DNA of 64,000 bases, from assembly GCA_020348925.1 (NCBI GenBank), contig CP070758.1:2357782-2421781 (forward strand). Reading direction: 5' to 3'. The translations under genes and the position numbers were made by a program. Shown here in pieces: positions 47,582 through 56,727 of the stretch (its first letter is position 1; each line of letters opens with the position of its first letter). The notes beneath the pieces were generated by a model, which saw only the letters and a list, made by a program, of their open reading frames with translations, searched no databases and was not told the origin of the DNA. This stretch comes from Gemmatimonadota bacterium (GTDB lineage: Bacteria > JBHIER01 > G020348925).

Positions 47582-49261
47582 ATGGAGAAGAAGACGGTTC
47601 TGTCGTTATTTTTTATTTTTGTAAGTACTTTAGTATTGCTCTTTGGTTCCTATTCCTTGGACAAAAGCGGCTTCTCTTCGGGCTCTTTTGAGAACGGGAT
47701 ATGGGATTGGCTCTTGCCGGATGATCCCTTTACCGCCCAGAGTTTCTTGGGCTCGGTAGCGGAGGTCATCTGCGGGATTTTAGCTATTGCCATCACTGTC
47801 GTGGCAATAATAGTCCAGCTTGCTGCAAACAGATATACCTCGAAAATAATTGACTTGTTCATCAACAACGCGGTCAATGTCATCATTTTAAGTTCCTTTG
47901 TCGTGACTTCGGTTTACGGTCTTTGGGTGACGAATTCGATCGAGGTCACAGCGAATGGACTGCCTGGGGAGAATTTTTTCCCGAGAATAGGGATCTCGGC
48001 TTATTTGGTCTTGACAAGCATAAGCTTTTTCGTGTTGGTTCCGTATTTCTTTTATGTCTTCTATTTTCTTAAACCGCAAAACATTATTAATAGAATAAAG
48101 AGGCAAGCCGACGGTTTTCTGAAGGAGGCGGTTATTAAGAACAGGAAATTGGGTACTGAAAAGAGCAATGACTTGCTTCAGGATAACGTCAACACCCTTC
48201 AAGATAACGTCATAGCCAATATAGAGCAATTAAGTGAGATGGCCATGAGCTCGCTCACCCAAGCCGATCGAAGTTTGGGTGTGGATTGTATAAAATCTAT
48301 GCAAGAAATTCTAACCGGAGAGAGTGATCATACTGAAGGACATGACCTGAAAGAGGGGTACTTGGATCGAAAAAAGCAATTTCCGAAAGAGTGGCTTGAG
48401 GTTCAGCGGAAGCATTTTGGGGAATTTGATCAGGAAACTATCAACGAGCTCGTGTTACTCAGGTACTGGGTCGAAATGAAAATCGCGCAGGAATTTTTAG
48501 CGATCCTCATTCACTCTCTGAATAAGGAACGAAAATTGGTGAACACCATTGCCATCAGCACTCGAGAAATTGGGGAGAAGGCATTGAGATTGAGAAGCGG
48601 GTCGGATGATGCTGTTTTGCATCTCACAATAAACTCATTCAATACATATTTAAAGCATGGTATAGACAAAGATGACATCCTGTCCACTATTGACATACTC
48701 TACCAGTATCGTTTTTTTGCTGAAAAAATATTACAGGAAAGCGAGGATCCAAACATTGTCATTGTCATTGCAAATCGTTTCAAAGATTACGGGCGCATTG
48801 CTTTTGTGGAACACATGGCTCCTGTGTTAGAAACCATTGCTTTTGATCTGAGAAGCTTAAATGAGGTTGCGTTCAAATGTTACAGAGCAAAGAATGAAGC
48901 TGACGAGTATAAAAATATCATACGGAAGCTTTTAGATATTTTTCTCGCCGTGGATGATTTTCCGGAGCGCAGTCAAGATGAAGAAACACTCGTTGGGGTG
49001 CGGAAAAGCCAGGCAATATTGGCCAGTTTTTATATGTTGCGAAAGCATGATACCTTTTGCAGTGAACTTCTCACGAAGATAAGAAATGATATGAAAGAAG
49101 AGCCTCTTGATCGATTGCGATCGATTAAAAAGGAGATCTTGGCGTGTGAAACGGAAATGCAGCCTGTGATTGATGAAAATAGGCCAAACAGAGAATATAT
49201 CACACTCAACAGAAAGGATGCGTTAATCGAGTTCTTTGAGCAATTGGGAATCGATCCTTAA
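47582..49261 (+). CDS. DUF2254-like membrane protein
   Basis: A 559-residue inner-membrane protein. Four hydrophobic helices occupy the first 165 residues. The second and third region (GILAIAITVVAIIVQLAANRY, then NNAVNVIILSSFVVTSVYGLW) fits the DUF2254 pattern of a membrane-embedded QLA-x-x-[RY]-rich turn. The C-terminal 390 residues are soluble, mostly helical, with no recognised motif, and are longer than in typical DUF2254 proteins. The function of DUF2254 is unknown. It opens the kinase cassette, 59 bp before the FHA gene. Start assignment (ATG 47582 or TTG 47564) is uncertain as no ribosome binding site stands out. Confidence 0.72.
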   Translation: MEKKTVLSLFFIFVSTLVLLFGSYSLDKSGFSSGSFENGIWDWLLPDDPFTAQSFLGSVAEVICGILAIAITVVAIIVQLAANRYTSKIIDLFINNAVNVIILSSFVVTSVYGLWVTNSIEVTANGLPGENFFPRIGISAYLVLTSISFFVLVPYFFYVFYFLKPQNIINRIKRQADGFLKEAVIKNRKLGTEKSNDLLQDNVNTLQDNVIANIEQLSEMAMSSLTQADRSLGVDCIKSMQEILTGESDHTEGHDLKEGYLDRKKQFPKEWLEVQRKHFGEFDQETINELVLLRYWVEMKIAQEFLAILIHSLNKERKLVNTIAISTREIGEKALRLRSGSDDAVLHLTINSFNTYLKHGIDKDDILSTIDILYQYRFFAEKILQESEDPNIVIVIANRFKDYGRIAFVEHMAPVLETIAFDLRSLNEVAFKCYRAKNEADEYKNIIRKLLDIFLAVDDFPERSQDEETLVGVRKSQAILASFYMLRKHDTFCSELLTKIRNDMKEEPLDRLRSIKKEILACETEMQPVIDENRPNREYITLNRKDALIEFFEQLGIDP

Positions 49262-49320
49262 GACACCATCGCCAAATTGATGTCAACAGAGTTCATATCA
49301 TGGAGGGTGGAGGTACTGTC

Positions 49321-49746
49321 ATGATTGATAAAAACAGAGCAAAGAAAAAGATTATCTGGGTTGTTCAAATTTTAGATAATAAGGGTACCGAGTACCCTCT
49401 CGATGCAGGGAAAACAAAAATAGGCAGATATCCGAAGGTGAACGATATTGTGATAGACGCACAATTCGGACGTGTTTCCAGGGAACACTGCTCTCTTACT
49501 GTTAAGGAGACCAGTGCCAAGGCAGGAGACGAACCATCCATTCCGGATTGTTTGTATAAAGATATTGGGAGTGCAAACGGAAGTTACAAGATACTCTCCG
49601 GACAGAGACCTCGGGAGTTAACCAAGGGACGCTCGTATCCACTTGAAGATGGGAACATTATTCGATTGGGACACCCGGAGAACATCGAAGGTACGGTGGA
49701 CATTCGATTCGTAACGAGGAAATTTCTTGAAACCTTGATTGAATAG
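49321..49746 (+). CDS. FHA domain protein
   Basis: A 141-residue protein consisting of one forkhead-associated domain, which binds phosphothreonine peptides. The recognition motifs are present: TKIGRYPKVNDIVID, RVSREHCSL (the S-x-x-H core) and DIGSANGSYKI (the N-G turn). A basic N-terminus (DKNRAKKKI) precedes the first strand. With the adjacent Ser/Thr kinase it forms a natural pair: the kinase phosphorylates a threonine, possibly its own, and the FHA domain binds it. ATG 49321 follows GGAGG with 8-base spacing. Confidence 0.88.
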   Translation: MIDKNRAKKKIIWVVQILDNKGTEYPLDAGKTKIGRYPKVNDIVIDAQFGRVSREHCSLTVKETSAKAGDEPSIPDCLYKDIGSANGSYKILSGQRPRELTKGRSYPLEDGNIIRLGHPENIEGTVDIRFVTRKFLETLIE

Positions 49747-49832
49747 AAAGCCTGCCGTCAGGAATCCGTATTCTTGTATTGGTGCCAAATGTTCATGCAG
49801 GGAAATGATTTCGCTTTCAGATAGGATGTGCC

Positions 49833-52800
49833 ATGAAGGGAACATTAGCCGGGGGAAAATATAAAATCGGCCAATTTATAGGAGAAGGCAGGTTTAGCAA
49901 GGTCTATGATGCCCATCATAGCGCTTTGAATAAAAAAGTGGCCATAAAGGAATTAAAGGAAGATTTACGGAAAGACAAAAGAGCGCTCGAGCGTTTCAAA
50001 AATGAGGCCCAAATGATCGCTCGCTTGGAGCATCCAAACATCGTGAAGATTTACGATTTTTTTGAGCACGATTACTATTTTGTCATGAGCAGGCTCTATC
50101 GTCCATTGGATTTGGAAATTCGAAGAACCAAGGGGTTTTCCTTCCCCAGAGCCCTTGGATTTTCGCTGGATCTTGCGAAAGCCCTGGAGTTTCTATCCGA
50201 AAAGAATATTATTCATCGGGATATCAAGCCTTCAAATATAATGTTCACGAAGGAAGAAAAAGGTAGGGCGGTCTTAACAGATTTTGGTATCGCTGTCAAA
50301 ATGGGTACGCCTCTGAAAGGAGCGGCTGGTACTCCGGAGTATGCATCGCCAGAGCAAATCAAAGTGGAACCGGTAGATCAGCGCTCAGATATGTATTCCT
50401 TCGGGGTGGTCCTGTATATGATCGTCACGGGTCGAGTTCCATTCTCCGGAGAAGATTTTGATGAAATCATCCAGAAACACACCACCCAAAAGCTCGTTCC
50501 TCCAAGTAAGATTGTGGGAAGAATTGATCAGCAGTTTGAAGGGATCATACTGCGACTTCTCCAGTTTGACAGAAAAGATCGGTATCCGTCGGTCGTCTCA
50601 TTGAGTGACGAATTGAATGAGGTAAAAAATCGGTATCGGGATACCGTTTTTGATCGGGCCGAACGATACGAATCCGAAGGTAAGATTATACTGGCTATTA
50701 ATGAACTCGATTCATATCTGGAAGATGTCGATCCGGACGATACGGAAATTGTGAAAAAAAGAGGTCGCATTCAAAAGATCCAGTATATCTCGAATGCCGA
50801 ACATGCCCTGAAGCGGGGGGATGTGAGCAAGGCGAAAGGGGAGATTGAGTGTGCCCGATCGTTTGACATCAGGGACGGTGTATTAGAGGATAAGGAGTAT
50901 ACCGTTGAAGCACGCATACGAAAAGCGGAAGAGTTGACCGAAGATGCCAAAAAGTTGTTAGAGACAAAACGTTTTGAAGCGGCCAAGGAGAAGTTTCAGG
51001 AACTGCAGAACGTGGAACCAGAGAACTATGATATCAATAAATATATTGAGTCATGTGAGTCGCTTGTTGAGGCGTTTGAAAACAAGAAAAAGAAAGATTA
51101 TCAAAGTGCGTTGCAGAAATTAAGAAATGCCAAGGAGAGTTTCCCTGATGTTCTCTATATTGAAGACGAGATGAAGCAGATTGAAAAAGTCGTTCAGGAG
51201 TTGGAACACCTTGTTGATGAACATAATGACTTGGTCAAGACGTATACTGAGAATCTACCAATCTCCAAGCTCGGTTCGGAATTGGAGAAAGTCAAGGAGT
51301 CCAACGTGCTGTTCGACAACACTGCTCAGGATGAACTGAAACAGATTTACTGCCAAATTCATTTCGCCATTGCCGAAATATTATTAAAGGATGGGGAACC
51401 TGACGTCGAATCGATAAAACTCCAATTGCGGCAAGCTTTAAATGACGATCCTGAATTTCTACCGGCGAAGATAAAGATGGCACTGGTTGAAGTTATGGCT
51501 GAGAATTATCAAGCCGCCAAAATGATTTACCATGACCTGACTCCCGTTGATAGTACGTTCAATACGAATTTGGAGCTGATGACGCTTCTCAGTGCGGCGA
51601 GTAAGAAGAGCAGGAACAGACATTATGATGAAGCACTTTCCGCACTGAACGAGGCGAGTAGGACATTGGACGAGGAACAGGCCCATCATGCCAGCATTAT
51701 CGGAGAGAAGATACAAAAAATCCGACAACAAATTGAAGATAAACAGAAAATGAAGCACATTGATGAGACCCAGATAGAACACACACCCCTGCCTTCTGGA
51801 CGGAAACCCGAAAGGATGGGAAGGGAAAAAACAATAACCGAACCTATTGAGGAAGTCAAAAAGAGTCGAGTGAAAAGAGCATGCATCCTCATCCCTGCGG
51901 CTGTTGTGGTTCTATTTTGCTTGGTTTATCTTCTCTTCTTCAACAAACCCGGAGTCACGCCGGAAGATACGAAAGCGTATCAACATGCTTTGGCTTTCGA
52001 CGACGATGGAGAGAAGAGTATCGATGAGAAAATCAGAGTATGGAAAGATTTTGGGGTAGACTTCCCCACCTCCCAATGGATACAACAGGCGCAGGAACGT
52101 CTACGGTATTGGGGTGAGGCGGCTTATCAGCAAGCACAACGGATTGATGCCGATAGCACCGCCTCGGACGATGAGAAGCTGGGGGCCTGGAAGTATTTTA
52201 TAGAACTCTGCGAAAGTCTGGTTCAAGATTCTCTCGTGGGCTCACGGATTGATTCTGCCAATGAGAGATTGAACTATTACCAGGCGATACTCGTTGATCC
52301 TGGCAAAGGGAAGGCAGAGGAGGCCTTTGCGCATGCTCAGGCCGTGGATCAAGACCCGGCGCGTTCCCCTCAGGAGAAGATCGGAATGTGGCAAGAATTA
52401 CAGAGAGAGTATTCCTCCTCCCCCTATGTATCGGAGGCCGAGAAAAGGATCCGTTTCTGGACAGGGGAGTTGGGGAAAAAGGCTTATATCCTGGCCCAAG
52501 AGGCCGATCAGGATCCCATGAGATCTCCGCAAGAGAAGATCGGAATGTGGCAGAAATTTGTAAAGGATTATCCCTCCTCTGCAAACGTATCGAGGGCCAA
52601 GAAGAGAATTCTTTTCTGGCGGAGCGAAATTGTTTTCAATGACACCTACAGCCTGGATAGGGATGAGGGTGCTTCTCCTCAAGAGAAGAGCGCAGCGTGG
52701 AGCGCATTTATCGAGAACTATCCTTCATCGGAAAGAGTTGGTGAGGCCGAGGAAAGAATCCGCTATTGGGCAATGGTATTCATTGAAGACTTCGAAAACA

Positions 52801-53306
52801 ATGATCATGGCTGGCCGCAGAACAGCAGCAAGGATGTGACCAATTATACGGACCTGGGGGATTACACGGTCTTCTACAGCACCACCGCCCGGATGACGAC
52901 GTACAACGACGCTCAGGATTACGGCAATTTTGAGCTTCGGACGTCAGTCCGGTACAGCAGTGGCGAGAACACACAGATGTTTGGTATCGCCTTCCGGATC
53001 AAAGATCACGGCAATTTCTATATATTCGGCATCTCAGGAGATGGTCGGTACTCTTTCCGAAAAAAGGTCGACTATGAGACCTACAGTATTTCCGGTGGTG
53101 AGTCGAATGCTATTCATCAGGAAAAAGGAGCTGTGAACTCGATCAGATTTTTAGTGGATACTCACCGATTCGAGTTTTATATCAATGGAGTTTTTGTGGC
53201 CGGTCGAGAGGATGAATCGATTGATTCTGGTAAAATTGGTTTTTATGTCGAACCGCGAGTAATGGTTCATTTTGATTATCTCAATGTTGTGCCTTTCACC
53301 AAATAA
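49833..53306 (+). CDS. Serine/threonine protein kinase with TPR-like region, membrane span, tandem repeats and lectin-like domain
   Basis: A 1157-residue modular kinase. Residues 10-270 are a complete Hanks-type kinase: glycine loop GEGRFSKV, K39 in VAIKEL, HRDIKPSNIMF with D130, DFGIAV with D150, and GTPEYASPEQ. Residues about 275-680 are helical, TPR-like. A single membrane span lies at about 683-703 (ILIPAAVVVLFCLVYLLFF). Outside it, about 714-982 hold five tandem helical units of 50-60 residues with the pattern SPQEKIGMWQ, YPSS and [KE]RIRFW; the third and fourth are close copies. The last 175 residues (IEDFENNDHGWPQ, then GIAFRIKDHGNFYIFGI and FEFYINGVFVAG) look like a concanavalin-like jelly-roll domain. 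It is likely a receptor kinase sensing an extracytoplasmic ligand. Confidence 0.93.
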   Translation: MKGTLAGGKYKIGQFIGEGRFSKVYDAHHSALNKKVAIKELKEDLRKDKRALERFKNEAQMIARLEHPNIVKIYDFFEHDYYFVMSRLYRPLDLEIRRTKGFSFPRALGFSLDLAKALEFLSEKNIIHRDIKPSNIMFTKEEKGRAVLTDFGIAVKMGTPLKGAAGTPEYASPEQIKVEPVDQRSDMYSFGVVLYMIVTGRVPFSGEDFDEIIQKHTTQKLVPPSKIVGRIDQQFEGIILRLLQFDRKDRYPSVVSLSDELNEVKNRYRDTVFDRAERYESEGKIILAINELDSYLEDVDPDDTEIVKKRGRIQKIQYISNAEHALKRGDVSKAKGEIECARSFDIRDGVLEDKEYTVEARIRKAEELTEDAKKLLETKRFEAAKEKFQELQNVEPENYDINKYIESCESLVEAFENKKKKDYQSALQKLRNAKESFPDVLYIEDEMKQIEKVVQELEHLVDEHNDLVKTYTENLPISKLGSELEKVKESNVLFDNTAQDELKQIYCQIHFAIAEILLKDGEPDVESIKLQLRQALNDDPEFLPAKIKMALVEVMAENYQAAKMIYHDLTPVDSTFNTNLELMTLLSAASKKSRNRHYDEALSALNEASRTLDEEQAHHASIIGEKIQKIRQQIEDKQKMKHIDETQIEHTPLPSGRKPERMGREKTITEPIEEVKKSRVKRACILIPAAVVVLFCLVYLLFFNKPGVTPEDTKAYQHALAFDDDGEKSIDEKIRVWKDFGVDFPTSQWIQQAQERLRYWGEAAYQQAQRIDADSTASDDEKLGAWKYFIELCESLVQDSLVGSRIDSANERLNYYQAILVDPGKGKAEEAFAHAQAVDQDPARSPQEKIGMWQELQREYSSSPYVSEAEKRIRFWTGELGKKAYILAQEADQDPMRSPQEKIGMWQKFVKDYPSSANVSRAKKRILFWRSEIVFNDTYSLDRDEGASPQEKSAAWSAFIENYPSSERVGEAEERIRYWAMVFIEDFENNDHGWPQNSSKDVTNYTDLGDYTVFYSTTARMTTYNDAQDYGNFELRTSVRYSSGENTQMFGIAFRIKDHGNFYIFGISGDGRYSFRKKVDYETYSISGGESNAIHQEKGAVNSIRFLVDTHRFEFYINGVFVAGREDESIDSGKIGFYVEPRVMVHFDYLNVVPFTK

Positions 53307-53321
53307 AGAAGGGGAGGTGTC

Positions 53322-53801
53322 ATGTTGAAAAAATATGTTTCGCTCGTCTTGACCGTAACATGTCTCTTTTCGGTTCTCCTGACGGATTTGAATTGGGCCT
53401 TCTTGATAATGGAATCCGCTACAGTGACGATCAGTACGAAGCCGGGAGAAGCGGATGTCTACATTGATGGCAATTTTGCCGGGACGTCTGCGATCAAGGG
53501 GAAACGCATATCTGTGGGAAAACATATCATCCGTGTGGAGAAAGAAGGATATATCCCCTGGGAGGGCGAAATTGAAATAGTTGCCGGTGAAAACGTGATA
53601 GATATTCCTCCCTTACAGATTAAGACAGAACCGGAACCTCTGGTAACAAAAAAACAAAAGTCATGGTATGAAAAATGGTGGATATATGGCTTAGGAGCGG
53701 TCGTTGCCGGTTCGCTTGCCGCTCTGTCAGGTGGTGGTGGTAATGGAGGTAACGGTGGTTCAACGCCTCTCCCGTCACCGCCTTCACCGCCCGGAAACTG
53801 A
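53322..53801 (+). CDS. PEGA domain protein with glycine/proline-rich tail
   Basis: A 159-residue exported or membrane-anchored protein. An N-terminal hydrophobic stretch (about 5-30) is followed by a PEGA domain (about 37-100: VTISTKPGEADVYIDGNFAG, then GKHIIRVEKEGYIPW). A second hydrophobic segment (about 118-135, WWIYGLGAVVAGSLAAL) and a Gly/Pro-rich tail (GGGGNGGNGG, PSPPSPPG) follow. PEGA domains are beta-rich modules in envelope proteins and signalling proteins, often beside Ser/Thr kinases. It lies 15 bp after the kinase gene and is probably a partner or target of it. Confidence 0.85.
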   Translation: MLKKYVSLVLTVTCLFSVLLTDLNWAFLIMESATVTISTKPGEADVYIDGNFAGTSAIKGKRISVGKHIIRVEKEGYIPWEGEIEIVAGENVIDIPPLQIKTEPEPLVTKKQKSWYEKWWIYGLGAVVAGSLAALSGGGGNGGNGGSTPLPSPPSPPGN

Positions 53802-53880
53802 TCGCGTAAATGAGAACAATATCTTAAATAATTGAGATGGTTCCTGTCATGTATACTCTCGCAAGAAGGAGGTACGAACT

Positions 53881-56493
53881 ATGATCAGAAAAGGATTGAT
53901 TCTTGTGGTAGTTGTGTCTCTCTTCTCCCTGCTTTTTGCTCAAACGGAAGCCGATGCAGAAAGGTTCAAGAGCAACGTTCAAAAAAAAGTATATTCTGTC
54001 CCAAGCCAGGAACAAAAGATTCGGCCTATTCAATCGGAGAAGCCTCAGGCAGTGATCCGATCTTTTTTCGGTGAGGGAGACACCCTTCAAAATGATGATT
54101 ACCCGACCAATTGCGGAGAATATGTTCACTATTTCCGGGACGTGGATTACAATGCGGCAAAATTTTCTCCATTGAAGAATTGCACGTTAGATTCGGTTCT
54201 GTTCCTTTTTTGGGTGCCACCCGATTCTGCCTATGTTTTTCAAGAGTGTAGCCTTTTTGTTTGGAACGATTCGGGCATGAACATGCCGGGGAACCGAAGA
54301 TTTGCCGAAGCATTTGTACTGCCTTCATTTTTTCCCGGCGAAATTAAATGGCTCATCTGGGATATGTCCCAGGTGGAGCTCACGTTCTCATCGGACTTCT
54401 GGATTGGCTATAAAAAAATGGCTGTGGGACCTCCTTTCTCTATAATAGACTGCACGTCAACGGCCGAAATGCGCAATATGTGGCGAACGTTTCCGACCGA
54501 TTCATGGATGTCCTGGCAGGAGAACGATGTCGTCATCCGCGCCATGGTGACCTACCATTCCGGGATCACGGCATCCGAAGATTTTCACAATTTTGGAGAT
54601 GTCGGGATAGGGTGTTCGTCAAATTGGGTCCTGAACATTTCAAATCCGGGGACCGAAGCGGTGACTGTGAGCGACGTCACTTCAGATCAAACGGAGTTTA
54701 GTGTGAACATTACTTCCTTCACTTTGAATCCGGGCGCAGAGCAGGACATCACCGTTCTCTTTGCACCTCTGAACGTGGGGGAAATTTCCGGGGGACTCGC
54801 TCTTCTGACCAATGAAGAAACAGACACGCTCCACGTTTCGCTTCGCGGTAGCGGGATTCTCGAAAACGTTGCCCCAGATATCACTTTTAACCCAGCCTCG
54901 GTTTCAATCCCAAGCGTCGAACATTCGGCGACCATCAATACGATTACGATAACCGATAACTGCACCCTTGAGAAGGCCCGCCTTTTTTATCGAAAAGGCG
55001 GGACGACCTCCTATGACTCTTTGGAACTTCAGGGGGTGGGTGGAACAAGTTACAGCGGAACGATTCCCAGTTCTTCGGTCACGCCTCGGGGAGTGGAATA
55101 TTACATGAAAGCAATCGACATGAGTGGCAACAGTGCAACCTCCCCATCAACAGATCCCGGGATCAATCCTCATGTTCTGCGTGTCAATGTCCCCGATTTG
55201 ACCAAAACTCCCGAGCAGCCTGCGGGGTTCTATCGGATGATATCCGTTCCTCTCAATTTGGATGACGAATCCCCTGATGCAGTCCTGGTGGATGATCTGG
55301 GGAGCTATGATAACACCGTATGGCGGCTTTTCCACTATCAGGGGAGTGATTACGTTGAATACGGAGAAGGCATAGAGAGTTTTACCTCAGGTAATGGATT
55401 TTGGCTTATCACCAAGAATGCCAAGACGATTGATAGCGGATCGGGTCAATCGGTTACGACGGCATCGAACTTTGTCATTTCCCTTCAACCCGGATGGAAT
55501 ATGATCGCCAATCCCTTCTACTTTGACGTTGCTTGGAATGAGGTGATCAGAGATGATGCGGTGGAGGAATCGTTCTGGGGATATGATGGTCAAGGCTATG
55601 TCGAGAAGTCTCGATTGGTTCCCTGGGAGGGTTATTTTCTCAAGAATCGGGAAAGTTACCCTGTGAATATCGAAATCCCTCCGAAGGAGGCTGGTGGATC
55701 AACCAAATCAGGGTTTGTGTCATTCGCCGAGAATATGAATTTGGAAGGGGAGTGGTGGATTCAGATCCGGGCCCGAGTGGGTGATTTCTGCGATTCAAAG
55801 AATTACATCGGCCATTGTGCCGGTTCTCGTCTCGAGTGGGATGCGATGGATCTCTCAGAGCCACCGAAGCCGCCGGGCGACTATGTGGCGCTCTATTTTC
55901 CCCACCACAACTGGGAGAACTATCCGGGATGCTACACGACTGATTTCAGGTCGATGGCGGAAGAAGGAACAGTCTGGGACTTTCGCGTCGACACGAATAC
56001 TCCGGAGTTCCATGGTCATCTGGAATTCGGAAATCTCTCCTCGGTCCCGGCACATCTTGAGGTTTTTTTGCTCGATATCTCGTCCCGCAAAGCTGTGGAT
56101 GTTCGATCGAACGAAGACTACGCGTTCAGGGCGCAAACCGGTCGCTCCTTTTCTATTGCCGTGGGCCCTAAGGATTTCACTTTGCCGTACTGTGAGAGTG
56201 AAATTTCCGTTCCTGAAGAGTATGCTCTCCGGCAGAATTACCCCAATCCCTTTAACGCCGAGACACGAATTTGTTATGAGCTGCCCCAGCCCTGCCACGT
56301 GACGTTGAAAATCTTCAATCTCGTGGGGCAGGAGGTGAGAACACTTGTCGAGAGTGAGAGGGACGCAGGATACCAAGCGATACCCTGGGACGGAAAGAAC
56401 AGCCATGGCATCGATGTGTCCAGCGGAGCGTATCTGTATGTCCTCGAGACGGAGTATTTCAGACAGACGAAAAGCCTCATTCTCCTCAGGTGA
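53881..56493 (+). CDS. Secreted protein with ASH domain and C-terminal sorting-tail-like domain
   Basis: An 870-residue exported protein. A signal peptide (about 1-20) is followed by an N-terminal region (about 60-225) with cysteines and an aromatic-rich beta pattern. One ASH domain lies at about 228-320 (FHNFGDVGIGCSSNWVLNI), then an Ig-like domain with paired strands DITFNPASVSIPS. A further region with repeated GNGFWLITKN- and PGWNMIANPFY-like segments occurs around 500-560. The tail (about 775-870) reads EYALRQNYPNPFNAETRI, FNLVGQEVRTLV, IPWDGKNSHGIDVSSGAYLYVLE and SLILLR, the sorting-tail type. No enzymatic motif is visible. It lies 79 bp after the PEGA gene, with AAGGAGG upstream. Confidence 0.83.
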   Translation: MIRKGLILVVVVSLFSLLFAQTEADAERFKSNVQKKVYSVPSQEQKIRPIQSEKPQAVIRSFFGEGDTLQNDDYPTNCGEYVHYFRDVDYNAAKFSPLKNCTLDSVLFLFWVPPDSAYVFQECSLFVWNDSGMNMPGNRRFAEAFVLPSFFPGEIKWLIWDMSQVELTFSSDFWIGYKKMAVGPPFSIIDCTSTAEMRNMWRTFPTDSWMSWQENDVVIRAMVTYHSGITASEDFHNFGDVGIGCSSNWVLNISNPGTEAVTVSDVTSDQTEFSVNITSFTLNPGAEQDITVLFAPLNVGEISGGLALLTNEETDTLHVSLRGSGILENVAPDITFNPASVSIPSVEHSATINTITITDNCTLEKARLFYRKGGTTSYDSLELQGVGGTSYSGTIPSSSVTPRGVEYYMKAIDMSGNSATSPSTDPGINPHVLRVNVPDLTKTPEQPAGFYRMISVPLNLDDESPDAVLVDDLGSYDNTVWRLFHYQGSDYVEYGEGIESFTSGNGFWLITKNAKTIDSGSGQSVTTASNFVISLQPGWNMIANPFYFDVAWNEVIRDDAVEESFWGYDGQGYVEKSRLVPWEGYFLKNRESYPVNIEIPPKEAGGSTKSGFVSFAENMNLEGEWWIQIRARVGDFCDSKNYIGHCAGSRLEWDAMDLSEPPKPPGDYVALYFPHHNWENYPGCYTTDFRSMAEEGTVWDFRVDTNTPEFHGHLEFGNLSSVPAHLEVFLLDISSRKAVDVRSNEDYAFRAQTGRSFSIAVGPKDFTLPYCESEISVPEEYALRQNYPNPFNAETRICYELPQPCHVTLKIFNLVGQEVRTLVESERDAGYQAIPWDGKNSHGIDVSSGAYLYVLETEYFRQTKSLILLR

Positions 56494-56727
56494 TGGGACC
56501 TGATGCCGCGGGGGGACGAAGGAAAAAAGATCGGAGTTGCCATCCAAGCACATTTCCGAAAGATCGAGACGAATACGCATAGTTGACAGCCATGATTGTG
56601 AGTAGAATCCTTTGATGGGTGTTCGGTGATACCTATGACGAGGGGTACGAAATCACCCACACATTGAAATACCCGGTAAATCATACTCAAACACATTTGT
56701 CTGCGTTCTTGGCAGAGGAAGGGTATC

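Noticed and set aside
56583-56611. Promoter upstream of the 1002-residue secreted protein
   Set aside because: TTGACA is present at 56583, but no acceptable -10 box lies 16-18 bp downstream.
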